NCBI RefSeq assembly: GCF_051535235.1
Contig: NZ_JBPPLZ010000002.1
Span: 124,001 to 188,000, forward strand
Reading direction: 5' to 3'
Source of the DNA: Nitrobacter sp051535235
GTDB taxonomy: Bacteria > Pseudomonadota > Alphaproteobacteria > Rhizobiales > Xanthobacteraceae
Length of the DNA stretch: 64,000 nt
Positions 1 through 8,277 of this stretch are shown piece by piece. The first letter of the stretch is position 1. Every line of letters starts with the position of its first letter. The notes beneath the pieces were generated by a model. The model was not told the origin of the DNA. It did not search any database and saw only the letters and a program-made list of their open reading frames with translations. Made by a program: the position numbers and the translations under genes.

Positions 1-2064
1 GCCCATTATCTGACTGCGCGCGGTCTTCAGGTTGAGAATTCGCCCGGCGGCCACAGCACTGACGACGCGGGTGACGCGAATCACGCCGATTTCCTCATCG
101 ACCCTTACCTCGGCGAAGATCGCGGAGTGGGTATTGTGCGCGTGGGCATCGTCCTTGGCGAATGTCGTCTGCTCTTCGCGCTCGATCCGGTCGATGCCGG
201 CCGATCGCATCACATCGGCAATCGCAACCGTATCCCGACTATCTGTTTTTAACGCGATCGCGCCGTCGGCAAGCACGACGTCGCCGCCGTGTCGCCCTTT
301 GAGCGGCGAGCCGGGCAGGCGTTGCGCCAGCTTCAGAAGGTCGTCCCGGATCGCCTTGCAGGTGGTGACGATGCCGTTTGAGACCGACGCGGCCATCCAC
401 GATCCTCCCTCCACCGGCGCCTGCGGAAGCGCGGAATCGCCGAGCTTGATCGAAATCGCCTCCAGCGGAAGGCCCAGCATGTCGGCCGCCACCTGGGCCA
501 TGATGGTATAGGTTCCGGTGCCGATATCGGCTGTCGCGCATGACACCTCGGCGTGTCCGTTCGACGTCAGCGCGATACGGACGGTAATCGGCATCTGCAA
601 GGCTTCCCACACGCCGGTCGCCATGCCCCAGCCGATCAATTCGCGGCCGTGGCGCATCGAACGCGGCGCAGGATTGCGCCGGCTCCAGCCGAAAGCCTCG
701 GCGCCTTGCCGGTAGCACTCCCGCAGGTTCTTGCTGCTGAAGGGCAGGCCGCTGCTTTGGTCGCGATCGGAATAGCACTTCAGCCGCAGTTCGATCGGGT
801 CCATCTTGAGCGCTTCCGCGAGTTCATCCATCGCCGCTTCCAGCGCATAGACTCCGGTCGCCGCGCTGGGCGCGCGCATATCGCAGCCGGTCGGAAGATC
901 GAGACGGGCAAGTTTGTGGTCATATCTTGCCGTTTCGCTCTTGTAGAGAAGGCCCGACCAGGTCGTTTCGTTGCGGTGGAAGTCCTCATATTGTGACGTC
1001 GACGTCACCGCGTCGTGGCTGATTGCGTTCAGGCTGCCGTCGGCCTTTGCGCCGAGCTGAATGCGCTGGATCATCGCCGGCCGATAGCCGATCGCATACA
1101 TCTGCTGGCGCGTCAGTACGAGGCGCACCGAGCGACTGATCGCGCGGGCGGCCAGCACAGCAAGCGCGACCTGAAACGGAGGCCGCAGGCCGGAGCCGAA
1201 CGCGCCGCCGACATAAGGCGACATCACGCGGATATCTCCGGGGTCGCATTCGAACACGCCGCACAGGTAACCGTGGACGTTCTGGACCCCTTGCGTTTTG
1301 TCGTAGACGGTAATCCTTCCATCGTTCCATATGGCTGTCGACGCATACAACTCCATCGGATTGTGGTGCTCGATCGGAACGAAGTAATCGGCTTCATGGC
1401 GGACGTCCGACTCGGAGAAGGCTCGCGTGGCATCGCCGCGCGGCTTCGCGGGAGCCTTGAGCGCCACCGCATTATTGCGTTGACGCGTGATGTCGGTGAC
1501 ATGCGGCTCCTCGTCATATACGACATGGACGAGAGAGGCTGCGTAGCTTGCCGTCTCGGGATCCTCCGCCAGAACCATCGCGAGGGGCTGGCCACTGAAC
1601 TTGATGTGGTCGTCGTAGAGCGGCCGGAACGGCGAACCGTTCCTTGGCGCAACCTGATCCTTGTATGCCTTGTCGTTGTCCGCCATGAGCGGACGGTTCT
1701 GGTGCGAGAGCACGGTGATGACGCCCTGGACTTTCAATGCCGCGGTCACATCAAGCTGTTTGAGACGGCCTCGTGCGATCGGCGACGTCACCAGGCTGGC
1801 ATAAGCAAGATCCGGCGCTCCGAATTCGGCTGCATAGCGCGCCGCGCCGGTGACCTTGTCGCGCCCGTCGACCCGGGATGTCGCCTTGCCGATATAGCTG
1901 GTCATGGATGCCCTCGCTTGTCCCGGCGTCTCGGTAGCCGCCGCATGAGAAGCTGCGGTTCCGACCGTGCCGAAAGCGGCCGCGCCTTTGAGCAGCGTGC
2001 GGCGATCGATTCCTGCCGAAACGGATGTGCTTCGTTGCAGGCCAGGAATGTCATCGGCGCTCAC
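1..2064 (-). CDS. Xanthine dehydrogenase family molybdopterin-binding subunit (PaoC-like), 3' truncated by window edge
   Basis: Large molybdenum-cofactor subunit of a xanthine oxidase-family aldehyde oxidoreductase. The frame is open from a GTG at 2064 to base 1 (688 codons); the last few dozen residues, which should hold the active-site Glu, lie outside. The GTG overlaps the stop of the FAD subunit (GTGA, 2061-2064), which argues for translational coupling. Choosing this GTG also brings in a twin-arginine-like leader: DRRTLLKG at residues 20-27 followed by an Ala/Gly-rich stretch. The mature part begins near an internal ATG (MTSYIGKATSRVDG). Further along are family hallmarks such as SPYVGGAFGSG (FGSG loop, cofactor contact) and RAPSAATGVYALEAAMDELA. 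The substrate is not determined by the sequence; aromatic or aliphatic aldehydes are the family norm. A Tat signal on this subunit rather than on the small one differs from E. coli PaoABC. Confidence 0.88.
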   Translation of the reverse strand, partial: MSADDIPGLQRSTSVSAGIDRRTLLKGAAAFGTVGTAASHAAATETPGQARASMTSYIGKATSRVDGRDKVTGAARYAAEFGAPDLAYASLVTSPIARGRLKQLDVTAALKVQGVITVLSHQNRPLMADNDKAYKDQVAPRNGSPFRPLYDDHIKFSGQPLAMVLAEDPETASYAASLVHVVYDEEPHVTDITRQRNNAVALKAPAKPRGDATRAFSESDVRHEADYFVPIEHHNPMELYASTAIWNDGRITVYDKTQGVQNVHGYLCGVFECDPGDIRVMSPYVGGAFGSGLRPPFQVALAVLAARAISRSVRLVLTRQQMYAIGYRPAMIQRIQLGAKADGSLNAISHDAVTSTSQYEDFHRNETTWSGLLYKSETARYDHKLARLDLPTGCDMRAPSAATGVYALEAAMDELAEALKMDPIELRLKCYSDRDQSSGLPFSSKNLRECYRQGAEAFGWSRRNPAPRSMRHGRELIGWGMATGVWEALQMPITVRIALTSNGHAEVSCATADIGTGTYTIMAQVAADMLGLPLEAISIKLGDSALPQAPVEGGSWMAASVSNGIVTTCKAIRDDLLKLAQRLPGSPLKGRHGGDVVLADGAIALKTDSRDTVAIADVMRSAGIDRIEREEQTTFAKDDAHAHNTHSAIFAEVRVDEEIGVIRVTRVVSAVAAGRILNLKTARSQIMG

Positions 2065-3077
2065 GCGATCCTCTTGTCCGACTGCGATTGCGGCGTGCCT
2101 TGCGCCGCCTGATCCAGCGCACGGATCATGGTGCGCCGGGCGAGGTCGATCTTGAAATCGTTGTGGCCGAATCCTCTCGCATCACGCAGGACAATGTCCG
2201 CGGCCTTGGCGAACGTGGTTCTGTCGGCGGACTGACCGACCAAGGCCGCTTCGGCCTCCGGATCACGCCAGGGCTTGGGAGCGACGCCGCCGAGCGCCAG
2301 CCTGGCTTCGCGAATGATGCCGCCTTCGATTTCGAGCGCGACCGCAACGGCGACCAACGCGAAGGCATAGGACAGGCGGTCGCGAATCTTGAGATAGGTA
2401 TGATGCGTGCGGAAGCTGCGCTCAGGAAGCGCGATGGTCGTGACGATCTCATTGGCTCCGAGATTGGTATCGCGCTCGGGCGTATCGCCGGGCAGGCGGT
2501 GAAAGTCCGCCATGGCAATGGCGCGCTCGCCTTCGGGGCCGACAACGTGAACGGTGGCGTCGAGCGCCGCAAGCGCTACGCACATGTCGGACGGATGCGT
2601 GGCGATGCAGGCGTCGCTGGTGCCGAGGATCGCGTTGATCCGGTTGATCCCGCCAAGAGCCGCGCAACCGGCTCCCGGCTTGCGCTTGTTGCATGGTGTG
2701 GCAACGTCATAGAAATAAAGGCAGCGCGTGCGCTGGAGCAGGTTGCCGCCGGTGGAAGCCATATTGCGGAGTTGCGTTGACGCTCCGGCAAGGATGGCGC
2801 TCGACAATAGCGGATAACGTTCTTTGACTTGCGGGTGCCATGCAAGGTCCGAGTTTGGCACCAGCGCGCCGATATGAAGTCCTCCGTCGGGCGTTTTTTT
2901 TATGGTGCGCAACGGCAGGCGGGAAATATCGATCAGGCGTGCGGGACGCTCAACTTCATACTTCATCAGGTCGACGAGATTGGTGCCGCCGGCAATGAAC
3001 CTGGCTGATCGGTCGGCGGCGGATTGCCGGATGGCATCGGCGACATCCTGCGCCCGCGAATACTGAAAGCTGTTCAT
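2061..3077 (-). CDS. FAD-binding subunit of xanthine dehydrogenase family (PaoB-like) with [4Fe-4S] loop
   Basis: Medium subunit, 338 aa, passing electrons from the iron-sulfur subunit to FAD. The N-terminal FAD motif FIAGGTNLVDLMK is at about residues 27-39 and a second flavin-contact stretch, ASTGGNLLQRTRC, at about 107-119. Five cysteines at 119, 129, 138, 157 and 166 lie in a PaoB-type insertion (CLYFYDVATPC, then GAGC, then CIATHPSDMC). In PaoB and 4-hydroxybenzoyl-CoA reductase beta this loop carries an extra [4Fe-4S] cluster, so one is inferred here. The ATG overlaps the stop of the 2Fe-2S subunit by 4 nt (ATGA) and its own stop overlaps the next start, so the three genes form one tight operon in the order small-medium-large. 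Confidence 0.9.
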   Translation of the reverse strand: MNSFQYSRAQDVADAIRQSAADRSARFIAGGTNLVDLMKYEVERPARLIDISRLPLRTIKKTPDGGLHIGALVPNSDLAWHPQVKERYPLLSSAILAGASTQLRNMASTGGNLLQRTRCLYFYDVATPCNKRKPGAGCAALGGINRINAILGTSDACIATHPSDMCVALAALDATVHVVGPEGERAIAMADFHRLPGDTPERDTNLGANEIVTTIALPERSFRTHHTYLKIRDRLSYAFALVAVAVALEIEGGIIREARLALGGVAPKPWRDPEAEAALVGQSADRTTFAKAADIVLRDARGFGHNDFKIDLARRTMIRALDQAAQGTPQSQSDKRIA

Positions 3078-3598
3078 GTCGCCTTCATCGCCTCCTCAAT
3101 TGCGGCCACGATGTTGGGATAGGCCCCGCAGCGGCAGATGTTACCGCTCATCGCCTCGCGTATCTCGTCGCGCGTTTTGGCTTTGCCGTTACTGATGAGG
3201 CCGACCGCCGAGCAAATCTGTCCCGGCGTGCAATAGCCGCATTGAAAGGCATCGTGATCGATGAAGGCCTGCTGCACTGGATGGAGCGTGCCGTCCCGGG
3301 CAAGACCTTCCACGGTGGTGACGTCGGTGCCGTCCTGCATCGCCGCGAGCGCGAGGCACGAATTGATCGGCCGTCCGTCGAGCAGAACCGTGCATGCGCC
3401 GCACTGACCGTGATCGCAGCCTTTCTTGGTCCCCATCAAGCCGAGACGCTCACGCAAGGCGTCCAGCAGCGTTGTCCAGGGCGCGATCTCAAATTCCCTC
3501 CTGACGCCATTCACCGTCAAGGCGATGGAAATTTGCTGCCTGGGCGAGGGCTGAGATGAAGGGAGGGCCATTGCCGCTGGAACATTTGAGTCTGCCAT
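3074..3598 (-). CDS. (2Fe-2S)-binding subunit of xanthine dehydrogenase family (PaoA-like)
   Basis: Small electron-transfer subunit, 174 aa, first gene of the operon. The plant-type ferredoxin cluster is formed by C61, C66, C69 (CDHGQCGAC) and C81. The second, alpha-helical cluster uses C120 and C123 (CGYCTPGQ) and C155 and C157 (CRCGAYPN). The N-terminus (about 25 residues) is Ser/Pro-rich with no twin arginine, unlike E. coli PaoA, which carries the Tat signal of its complex. Export, if it happens, would rely on the leader of the large subunit. A purine hydroxylase is less likely given the PaoB-type middle subunit. Confidence 0.9.
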   Translation of the reverse strand: MADSNVPAAMALPSSQPSPRQQISIALTVNGVRREFEIAPWTTLLDALRERLGLMGTKKGCDHGQCGACTVLLDGRPINSCLALAAMQDGTDVTTVEGLARDGTLHPVQQAFIDHDAFQCGYCTPGQICSAVGLISNGKAKTRDEIREAMSGNICRCGAYPNIVAAIEEAMKAT

Positions 3599-3763
3599 AG
3601 GCTTTCTCCGCAGATAACGTTCAATTCGATGAAGTCCGAGACGTTCCGTCGGTCGCGGCGGCGCCTGGCGCGAAGTGGACCGGATATTCGCACCTTTCGC
3701 TCAAGCAATGAAAGCCGGATGCAGACCGGTCAGGGTCCCGGACCGGCGAAGCTCTTAAGGTCT

Positions 3764-4399
3764 TCAGTGATAGGCATCCTTTTTCTCCTTGAGGGAATCC
3801 GGCGGATAACCCGTCAGCGGACGAAGGAGCCTCTCCAGAACCGCCCCGAGTGCGAACCCGGCGAGGACGTCCGACGCCCAGTGCGCGAGGATTGCAACTC
3901 GAGCCAGAGAAAGACTTACCGCGATCGCTCGAATCGCCCGCCGTTGGCCGGGAGGCAAAACGCCGGCCGCGGACGCCAATGCGCCCATATGGAGTGCGTG
4001 GCCCGAGGGAAAAGCGTCGTCGCGCTTGCCCGAGAACGAAATTCCGTGGACATGGCCCAGGACTGTTTTTCGATCGGGACGAGTCTGATCAAAAATCAGT
4101 TTCATGGCGTGCGGCAACAATGAGGAGGCCAATGCGACCAGCAGCGCATGGTCGCCGGCTCGCCGAACCTGTTCTCCACCGCCTCGGGAAGCAACCCATC
4201 CGATCGACGCTAGAACCAGCAGGACCTTCTCGTCGGCTCCCCACGCCAGCGCTCTGGCAATCTCCTCCGGAACGGGAGAGGTATGGCGGGCGATCGTTTG
4301 CGCGATCTCGACATCCGCTTTTGCAGGCCTTACGCGCACAGGAAAGCGAGGGCTTTGTTTTAAGCCGGCAATTTTGACCAGGGACCGACGTATGCTCAT
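3764..4399 (-). CDS. PAP2-family phosphatase, membrane-associated
   Basis: Phosphatidic acid phosphatase type 2 protein, 211 aa. All three catalytic motifs are visible: K-x6-RP (KLIFDQTRP), PSGH (DAFPSGHALHMG) and the S-R-x5-H-x3-D block (SLARVAILAHWASDVLAG). Hydrophobic stretches flank them, so the active site should face the periplasm as in lipid phosphatases of this family. Substrate is unknown; undecaprenyl pyrophosphate and lipid phosphates are the common ones. The gene stands alone: 165 bp separate it from the molybdenum operon start, and it diverges from the DUF2231 gene. Confidence 0.85.
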   Translation of the reverse strand: MSIRRSLVKIAGLKQSPRFPVRVRPAKADVEIAQTIARHTSPVPEEIARALAWGADEKVLLVLASIGWVASRGGGEQVRRAGDHALLVALASSLLPHAMKLIFDQTRPDRKTVLGHVHGISFSGKRDDAFPSGHALHMGALASAAGVLPPGQRRAIRAIAVSLSLARVAILAHWASDVLAGFALGAVLERLLRPLTGYPPDSLKEKKDAYH

Positions 4400-4564
4400 G
4401 TTTTTATGATCTCAGCGCGTCGCGCCTTTCTCCTAACGTCATCCGCTCGCGTGGGTTCATTTTTGCCATCCGTCTTAGCGGGAGACATGTGGCAACCAGA
4501 CTGAATAGCGGAGGAACTCCAACTCGGCGGCGTTGTTGGCTCAGCCAGCAAAGGGAGTTTGGCT

Positions 4565-5011
4565 ATGACAACAAATCCACGTTCCACGGCGCAAGTAGCT
4601 GGCCATCCGATCCATCCGATGGTGATAGGGTTTCCCATCGTCTGTTTTGTTCTGACCTTCGTCTCCGATCTCGCCTTTTACGCCACGGCAAATGAGTTCT
4701 GGGCGACAGCCTCACTGTGGCTGCTCGGCGTCGGTCTCATTACGGCGGTGATCGCCGGGCTGACGGGCCTTGTCGATGTCTTCGGCGACGGGCGCGTGAG
4801 CAACCTGTCGGATACACGGGTTCACGCAATCGGGAATGTCGTCGCAGTACTGATCGCGCTTTATAACTGGTATTCTCGTTACGAGCACGGCAGCGCGGCG
4901 GTTGTTCCGACCGGCGTGGTGTTTTCGGGCCTGGTGGTGCTGATCCTGGTGTTCACGGCCTGGAAGGGCGGCGAAATGGTTTTCCGCCATCGGGTCGGTG
5001 TTGCTGATTAA
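4565..5011 (+). CDS. DUF2231 family membrane protein
   Basis: Four-helix integral membrane protein of 148 aa. The N-terminal motif GHPIHPMVIGFP is the signature of DUF2231 (a pair of His flanking the first helix). Hydrophobic segments follow at roughly 17-37, 46-69, 85-104 and 116-135. The ATG at 4565 is chosen because aaggga/ggag sits at the right distance; a TTG two codons upstream is possible. Function of the family is unknown; some members resemble cytochrome-type membrane proteins with bis-His sites. Confidence 0.8.
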   Translation: MTTNPRSTAQVAGHPIHPMVIGFPIVCFVLTFVSDLAFYATANEFWATASLWLLGVGLITAVIAGLTGLVDVFGDGRVSNLSDTRVHAIGNVVAVLIALYNWYSRYEHGSAAVVPTGVVFSGLVVLILVFTAWKGGEMVFRHRVGVAD

Positions 5012-5235
5012 AGGTAGTGGATTCAAAAGGCTGCCGCCGGGACAATGGGAGCGACAAACAGGGCGCTTGGCACCGGCTTTTTCTGCATATGGAACAACCT
5101 TGCAGTGGTCGGCGCCGAACCTCTCATGAAAATGCAATCCTTTTATGTGAAAAGTGAATGAGTTGGCGTCGATGCAGAAGAGACGATTCCGTTTCAGGCG
5201 CGTTGGTAGGTGAGAGAGGAGAGGGAGAAAGACAC

Positions 5236-5454
5236 ATGGCTTATGCTCTATTTTATGACGATCAGCGCATCGGTGCAGCCGCGTCGACCGAGCTCGATGC
5301 CTGGAGACGAGCACTGCGGTCCGGCCTCATCACGGATATTCCGGTGGCGGACGAACGGGGCGGGCATGCGCTGCCGCGCGGCCTTCACGTGGAGCAGGTG
5401 GCCGAAGATTCTGGCACTCCGGTCAGAATGGAGGTTTCCGACGGAACCTCTTAA
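5236..5454 (+). CDS. Small conserved hypothetical protein
   Basis: 72-aa soluble protein starting MAYALFYDDQRIG, with a purine-rich leader (gagagggaga) just before the ATG. Short proteins beginning this way and containing a middle helix then a charged C-terminal stretch are, from memory, common hypothetical proteins in Bradyrhizobium relatives. No catalytic motif is visible. A longer upstream start in the same frame (5158) is less likely because it lacks a ribosome site. Confidence 0.5.
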   Translation: MAYALFYDDQRIGAAASTELDAWRRALRSGLITDIPVADERGGHALPRGLHVEQVAEDSGTPVRMEVSDGTS

Positions 5455-5763
5455 GTGGAAGGACATCCAGTTCTGAAGATTGGAGCGCCGACGGCTTCTT
5501 TCAATCCTTGGACAGGCCGAGATTGCTTGTCGGATGACTTGTCTCGCAACGAACCTGGAGGACGCGGCTCGCGCCTCCGTGAATGGTCGATGGCCCCGTT
5601 ACCGTAATTGGGCGCTACTCCGGCGCTTGCTCGCGGCCAAAGCAAACAGTCGATCTTTGTGCTTCTGACAACATTCGGCCAGCTTCCAATTCTGCGTGAT
5701 AGGCTCGGCCTCCCAGGAACGAACCCCGAGGCCGCACGTTTGTAGCCATCATCGGACAGTTCC
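5455..5763. other. Intergenic region, no gene seen
   Basis: About 310 bp before the GMC dehydrogenase operon. Only short unsupported frames are present; this is presumably where the promoter of the downstream operon lies, but I see no clear promoter box or operator. Confidence 0.4.
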
Positions 5764-6495
5764 ATGCTCGATCGCCGCACCTTTCTCGCTGCCTCCGCGT
5801 TCTGGCTTGCCAGTTCGACAGCCATGACGCAGGCGTCCGAGATCCGCGAGCATATGCCGTGGTCGCCGTTTCCGTCCTCGGAGCCTCAGGTCGAGCGTCC
5901 CGGTCCCTGGAAATTCTTCACGGCGAACGAAGCCCGCGCCATGGAAGCGGTTGTCGATCGCATGATTCCGCCTGATCCCGAAACAGCAGGCGGCAAGGAT
6001 GCCGGCTGTGCCGTCTTTATCGATCGTCAGCTCAAGGGTCCCTATGGCTCTTCGTCGGGGCTCTACAAGCTCGGCCCCTTCGTCAAAGGCACCAAGGAGC
6101 AGGGATCGCAGTCGCCTGTCACGCCCGCGGAACTCTATCGCAAGGGGCTCGCGAACCTCGATCGGGTCTGCAAGGCCGACAACGGCGGCAAGAGTTTTGC
6201 CGATCTTTCGGCCGACGAGCAGGACCGCGTGCTCAAGGAAATTGAATCCGGCAATATCAAGTTCGAGGGCGTCGATGCGCAGGGCTTCTTCGACGCATTG
6301 CTGAAAGACGTGCCTGAGGGATTTTTCTCCGACCCTATCCATGGCGGCAACCGCGACATGGCGGGGTGGAAGATGATCGGCTTCCCCGGCATCCGGTACG
6401 ACTACCGCGACTGGATCGGCCGCCACAACGAACGTTATCCGTATCCTCCCGTCAGCATCATGGGGCGTGCTGACTGGACACCTCACAAGGCATAA
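5764..6495 (+). CDS. Gluconate 2-dehydrogenase subunit 3 family protein, Tat signal
   Basis: Small subunit (243 aa) of a membrane-bound or periplasmic GMC dehydrogenase complex. It opens with a compact twin-arginine signal, LDRRTFLAASAF at residues 2-13, ending near a signal-peptidase-like Ala site (about residue 24). In this family the small subunit acts as a Tat-bearing chaperone that carries the signal-less flavoprotein across the membrane. Typical family sequence includes MEAVVDRMIPPD, CAVFIDRQL and GGNRDMAGWKMIGFPG. It is followed after 3 nt by the flavoprotein gene. Substrate cannot be read from this subunit. Confidence 0.9.
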   Translation: MLDRRTFLAASAFWLASSTAMTQASEIREHMPWSPFPSSEPQVERPGPWKFFTANEARAMEAVVDRMIPPDPETAGGKDAGCAVFIDRQLKGPYGSSSGLYKLGPFVKGTKEQGSQSPVTPAELYRKGLANLDRVCKADNGGKSFADLSADEQDRVLKEIESGNIKFEGVDAQGFFDALLKDVPEGFFSDPIHGGNRDMAGWKMIGFPGIRYDYRDWIGRHNERYPYPPVSIMGRADWTPHKA

Positions 6496-6498
6496 GTC

Positions 6499-8277
6499 AT
6501 GTCCCGCAAATTGCCGGCCAAGGATGTCGTCATTGTCGGCCTTGGATGGACCGGATCGATCATGGCTCACGAGCTGTCCGACGCCGGACTCGATGTGACC
6601 GCAATTGAGCGCGGGCCGTGGCGCAATACGGCGACAGACTATCCACCGGGCTATGTGGCGGACGAGTTGCGATACCGCATCCGCCATGAACTGTTCCTTC
6701 GGCCCGAGCAAACCACCTTCACTTTCCGCAACAGGATGAATCAGACGGCACTGCCGATCAGGTCATGGGGAGCTTTTATGCCGCCCAACGGGGTTGGCGG
6801 CGGCGGCGTTCACTGGAACGCTGAAACGTGGCGCTTTCTGCCGTCGGATTTCGTGGCGCGTACGCATCTGACCGAACGCTATGGCGCGGACTTCCTGCCA
6901 GAGGACATGACGATCCAGGACTGGGGTGTCACTTATGACGACCTCGAACCACACTACGACAGGTTCGAATATCTCTGCGGAACCTCGGGGCAGGCCGGCA
7001 ATGTCAACGGACAGATCATCGAGGGTGGCAATCCCTTCGAGGGGGCGCGTTCGCGGCACTATCCCAATCCGCCGCAACAGCAGCCCTTTGGCGCAACGCT
7101 GTTCGCCAAGGCTGCCCGTGAACTCGGCTACAAGCCGTTTCCCCAGCCGTCGGGCAACATGTCGCAAGCCTATCGTAATCCGCTCGGCGTTCGGTTGGGG
7201 CCTTGCACCTATTGCGGCTTCTGCGAGTGGTTCGGTTGCGGCAACTATTCCAAGGCCACGCCACAGACGACGATCCTGCCGGTGCTGCTGCGGAAGCAGA
7301 ACTTCTCGCTGCGCGACAACAGCGAAGTGACGCGCATCAACCTCGATGCGTCGGGCAAGCGCGCGACCGGCGTGACCTTCGTGGATACCAATGGCGTCGA
7401 ATGGGAGCAGCCCGCCGATCTGGTGATTCTGGCCGCCTACACGATCTTCAACGTGCAATTGCTGCTGTTATCGGGAATCGGCGAGCCCTACGACCCGATC
7501 GCCGATACCGGAACGGTCGGCCGTAATTTCACGCACCAGACCATTTCGGACGTCACGAGCTTCTTCGATCCGGCCAAATTTGTCTTCAATCCCTTTATCG
7601 CGTCCGGCGCGATCGGCATGTGCATCGACGAGTTCAATGGCGACAACTTCGATCATGGACCGCACGGCTTTGTCGGCGGCGGCTACATGGGGCAGGTTCA
7701 GACCAACGGCCGGCCGATCGAGACCACGCCGGTCCCGCCGGGCACGCCCGCATGGGGCGCGGAATGGAAAAAGGCGGTAAAGGAAAACTATCAGAGCGCG
7801 CTGAAGCCGGGTACCGGCGTGCACGGCAGCATGTACAGCTATCGCGACGTCTACGTTGATCTCGATCCGACCTACAAGGATCGCTTCGGCCGTCCGCTCG
7901 CGCGCATGACCATCGATTTCCACGACAACGAACTCAGGCAAAACAAATTCCTGACCGACAAGTTCGCCGAGATTTTCGAGGCGATGGGCGCGAAGCAGAT
8001 CAAGAAGGAATACCGCAAGGGCCCCTACGACATCACGAAGTACCAGACCACGCACCTTTGCGGCGGCGCGATCATGGGCACCGTTCCTGGCAACAGTACG
8101 CTCAACCGCTATCTGCAAAGCTGGGATGTGCCGAACCTGTTCGTCACCGGCGCCAGTGCGTTTCCGCAGAATCCGGGATACAATCCGACGGGAACGGTGG
8201 CTGCGCTCGCTTATTGGGCAGCGCAGGCGATCCGCAGCAAGTATCTGAAAAACCCGGGCCGGTTGATCGATGCGTAG
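6499..8277 (+). CDS. GMC family oxidoreductase, flavoprotein subunit with Cys-cluster motif
   Basis: FAD dehydrogenase of 592 aa, related to gluconate 2-dehydrogenase, 2-keto-gluconate dehydrogenase and bacterial FAD-glucose dehydrogenase large subunits. The Rossmann motif VIVGLGWTGS is at residues 11-20. A four-cysteine block CTYCGFCEWFGC (C236, C239, C242, C247) sits where FAD-glucose dehydrogenases carry a [3Fe-4S] relay cluster. The C-terminal GMC end shows TTHLCGGAIMG and FPQNPGYNPTGTVAALAYW with the expected His and Asn. There is no signal peptide, consistent with hitchhiking on the Tat small subunit upstream. The stop overlaps the start of the cytochrome gene by 8 nt. Likely substrate is a sugar, sugar acid or alcohol. 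Confidence 0.9.
   Translation: MSRKLPAKDVVIVGLGWTGSIMAHELSDAGLDVTAIERGPWRNTATDYPPGYVADELRYRIRHELFLRPEQTTFTFRNRMNQTALPIRSWGAFMPPNGVGGGGVHWNAETWRFLPSDFVARTHLTERYGADFLPEDMTIQDWGVTYDDLEPHYDRFEYLCGTSGQAGNVNGQIIEGGNPFEGARSRHYPNPPQQQPFGATLFAKAARELGYKPFPQPSGNMSQAYRNPLGVRLGPCTYCGFCEWFGCGNYSKATPQTTILPVLLRKQNFSLRDNSEVTRINLDASGKRATGVTFVDTNGVEWEQPADLVILAAYTIFNVQLLLLSGIGEPYDPIADTGTVGRNFTHQTISDVTSFFDPAKFVFNPFIASGAIGMCIDEFNGDNFDHGPHGFVGGGYMGQVQTNGRPIETTPVPPGTPAWGAEWKKAVKENYQSALKPGTGVHGSMYSYRDVYVDLDPTYKDRFGRPLARMTIDFHDNELRQNKFLTDKFAEIFEAMGAKQIKKEYRKGPYDITKYQTTHLCGGAIMGTVPGNSTLNRYLQSWDVPNLFVTGASAFPQNPGYNPTGTVAALAYWAAQAIRSKYLKNPGRLIDA

Noticed and set aside
1015..2112. 365-codon plus-strand frame near the left edge
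   Set aside because: It lies opposite the molybdopterin subunit, whose continuous frame runs off the window edge. The antisense product has no family features.
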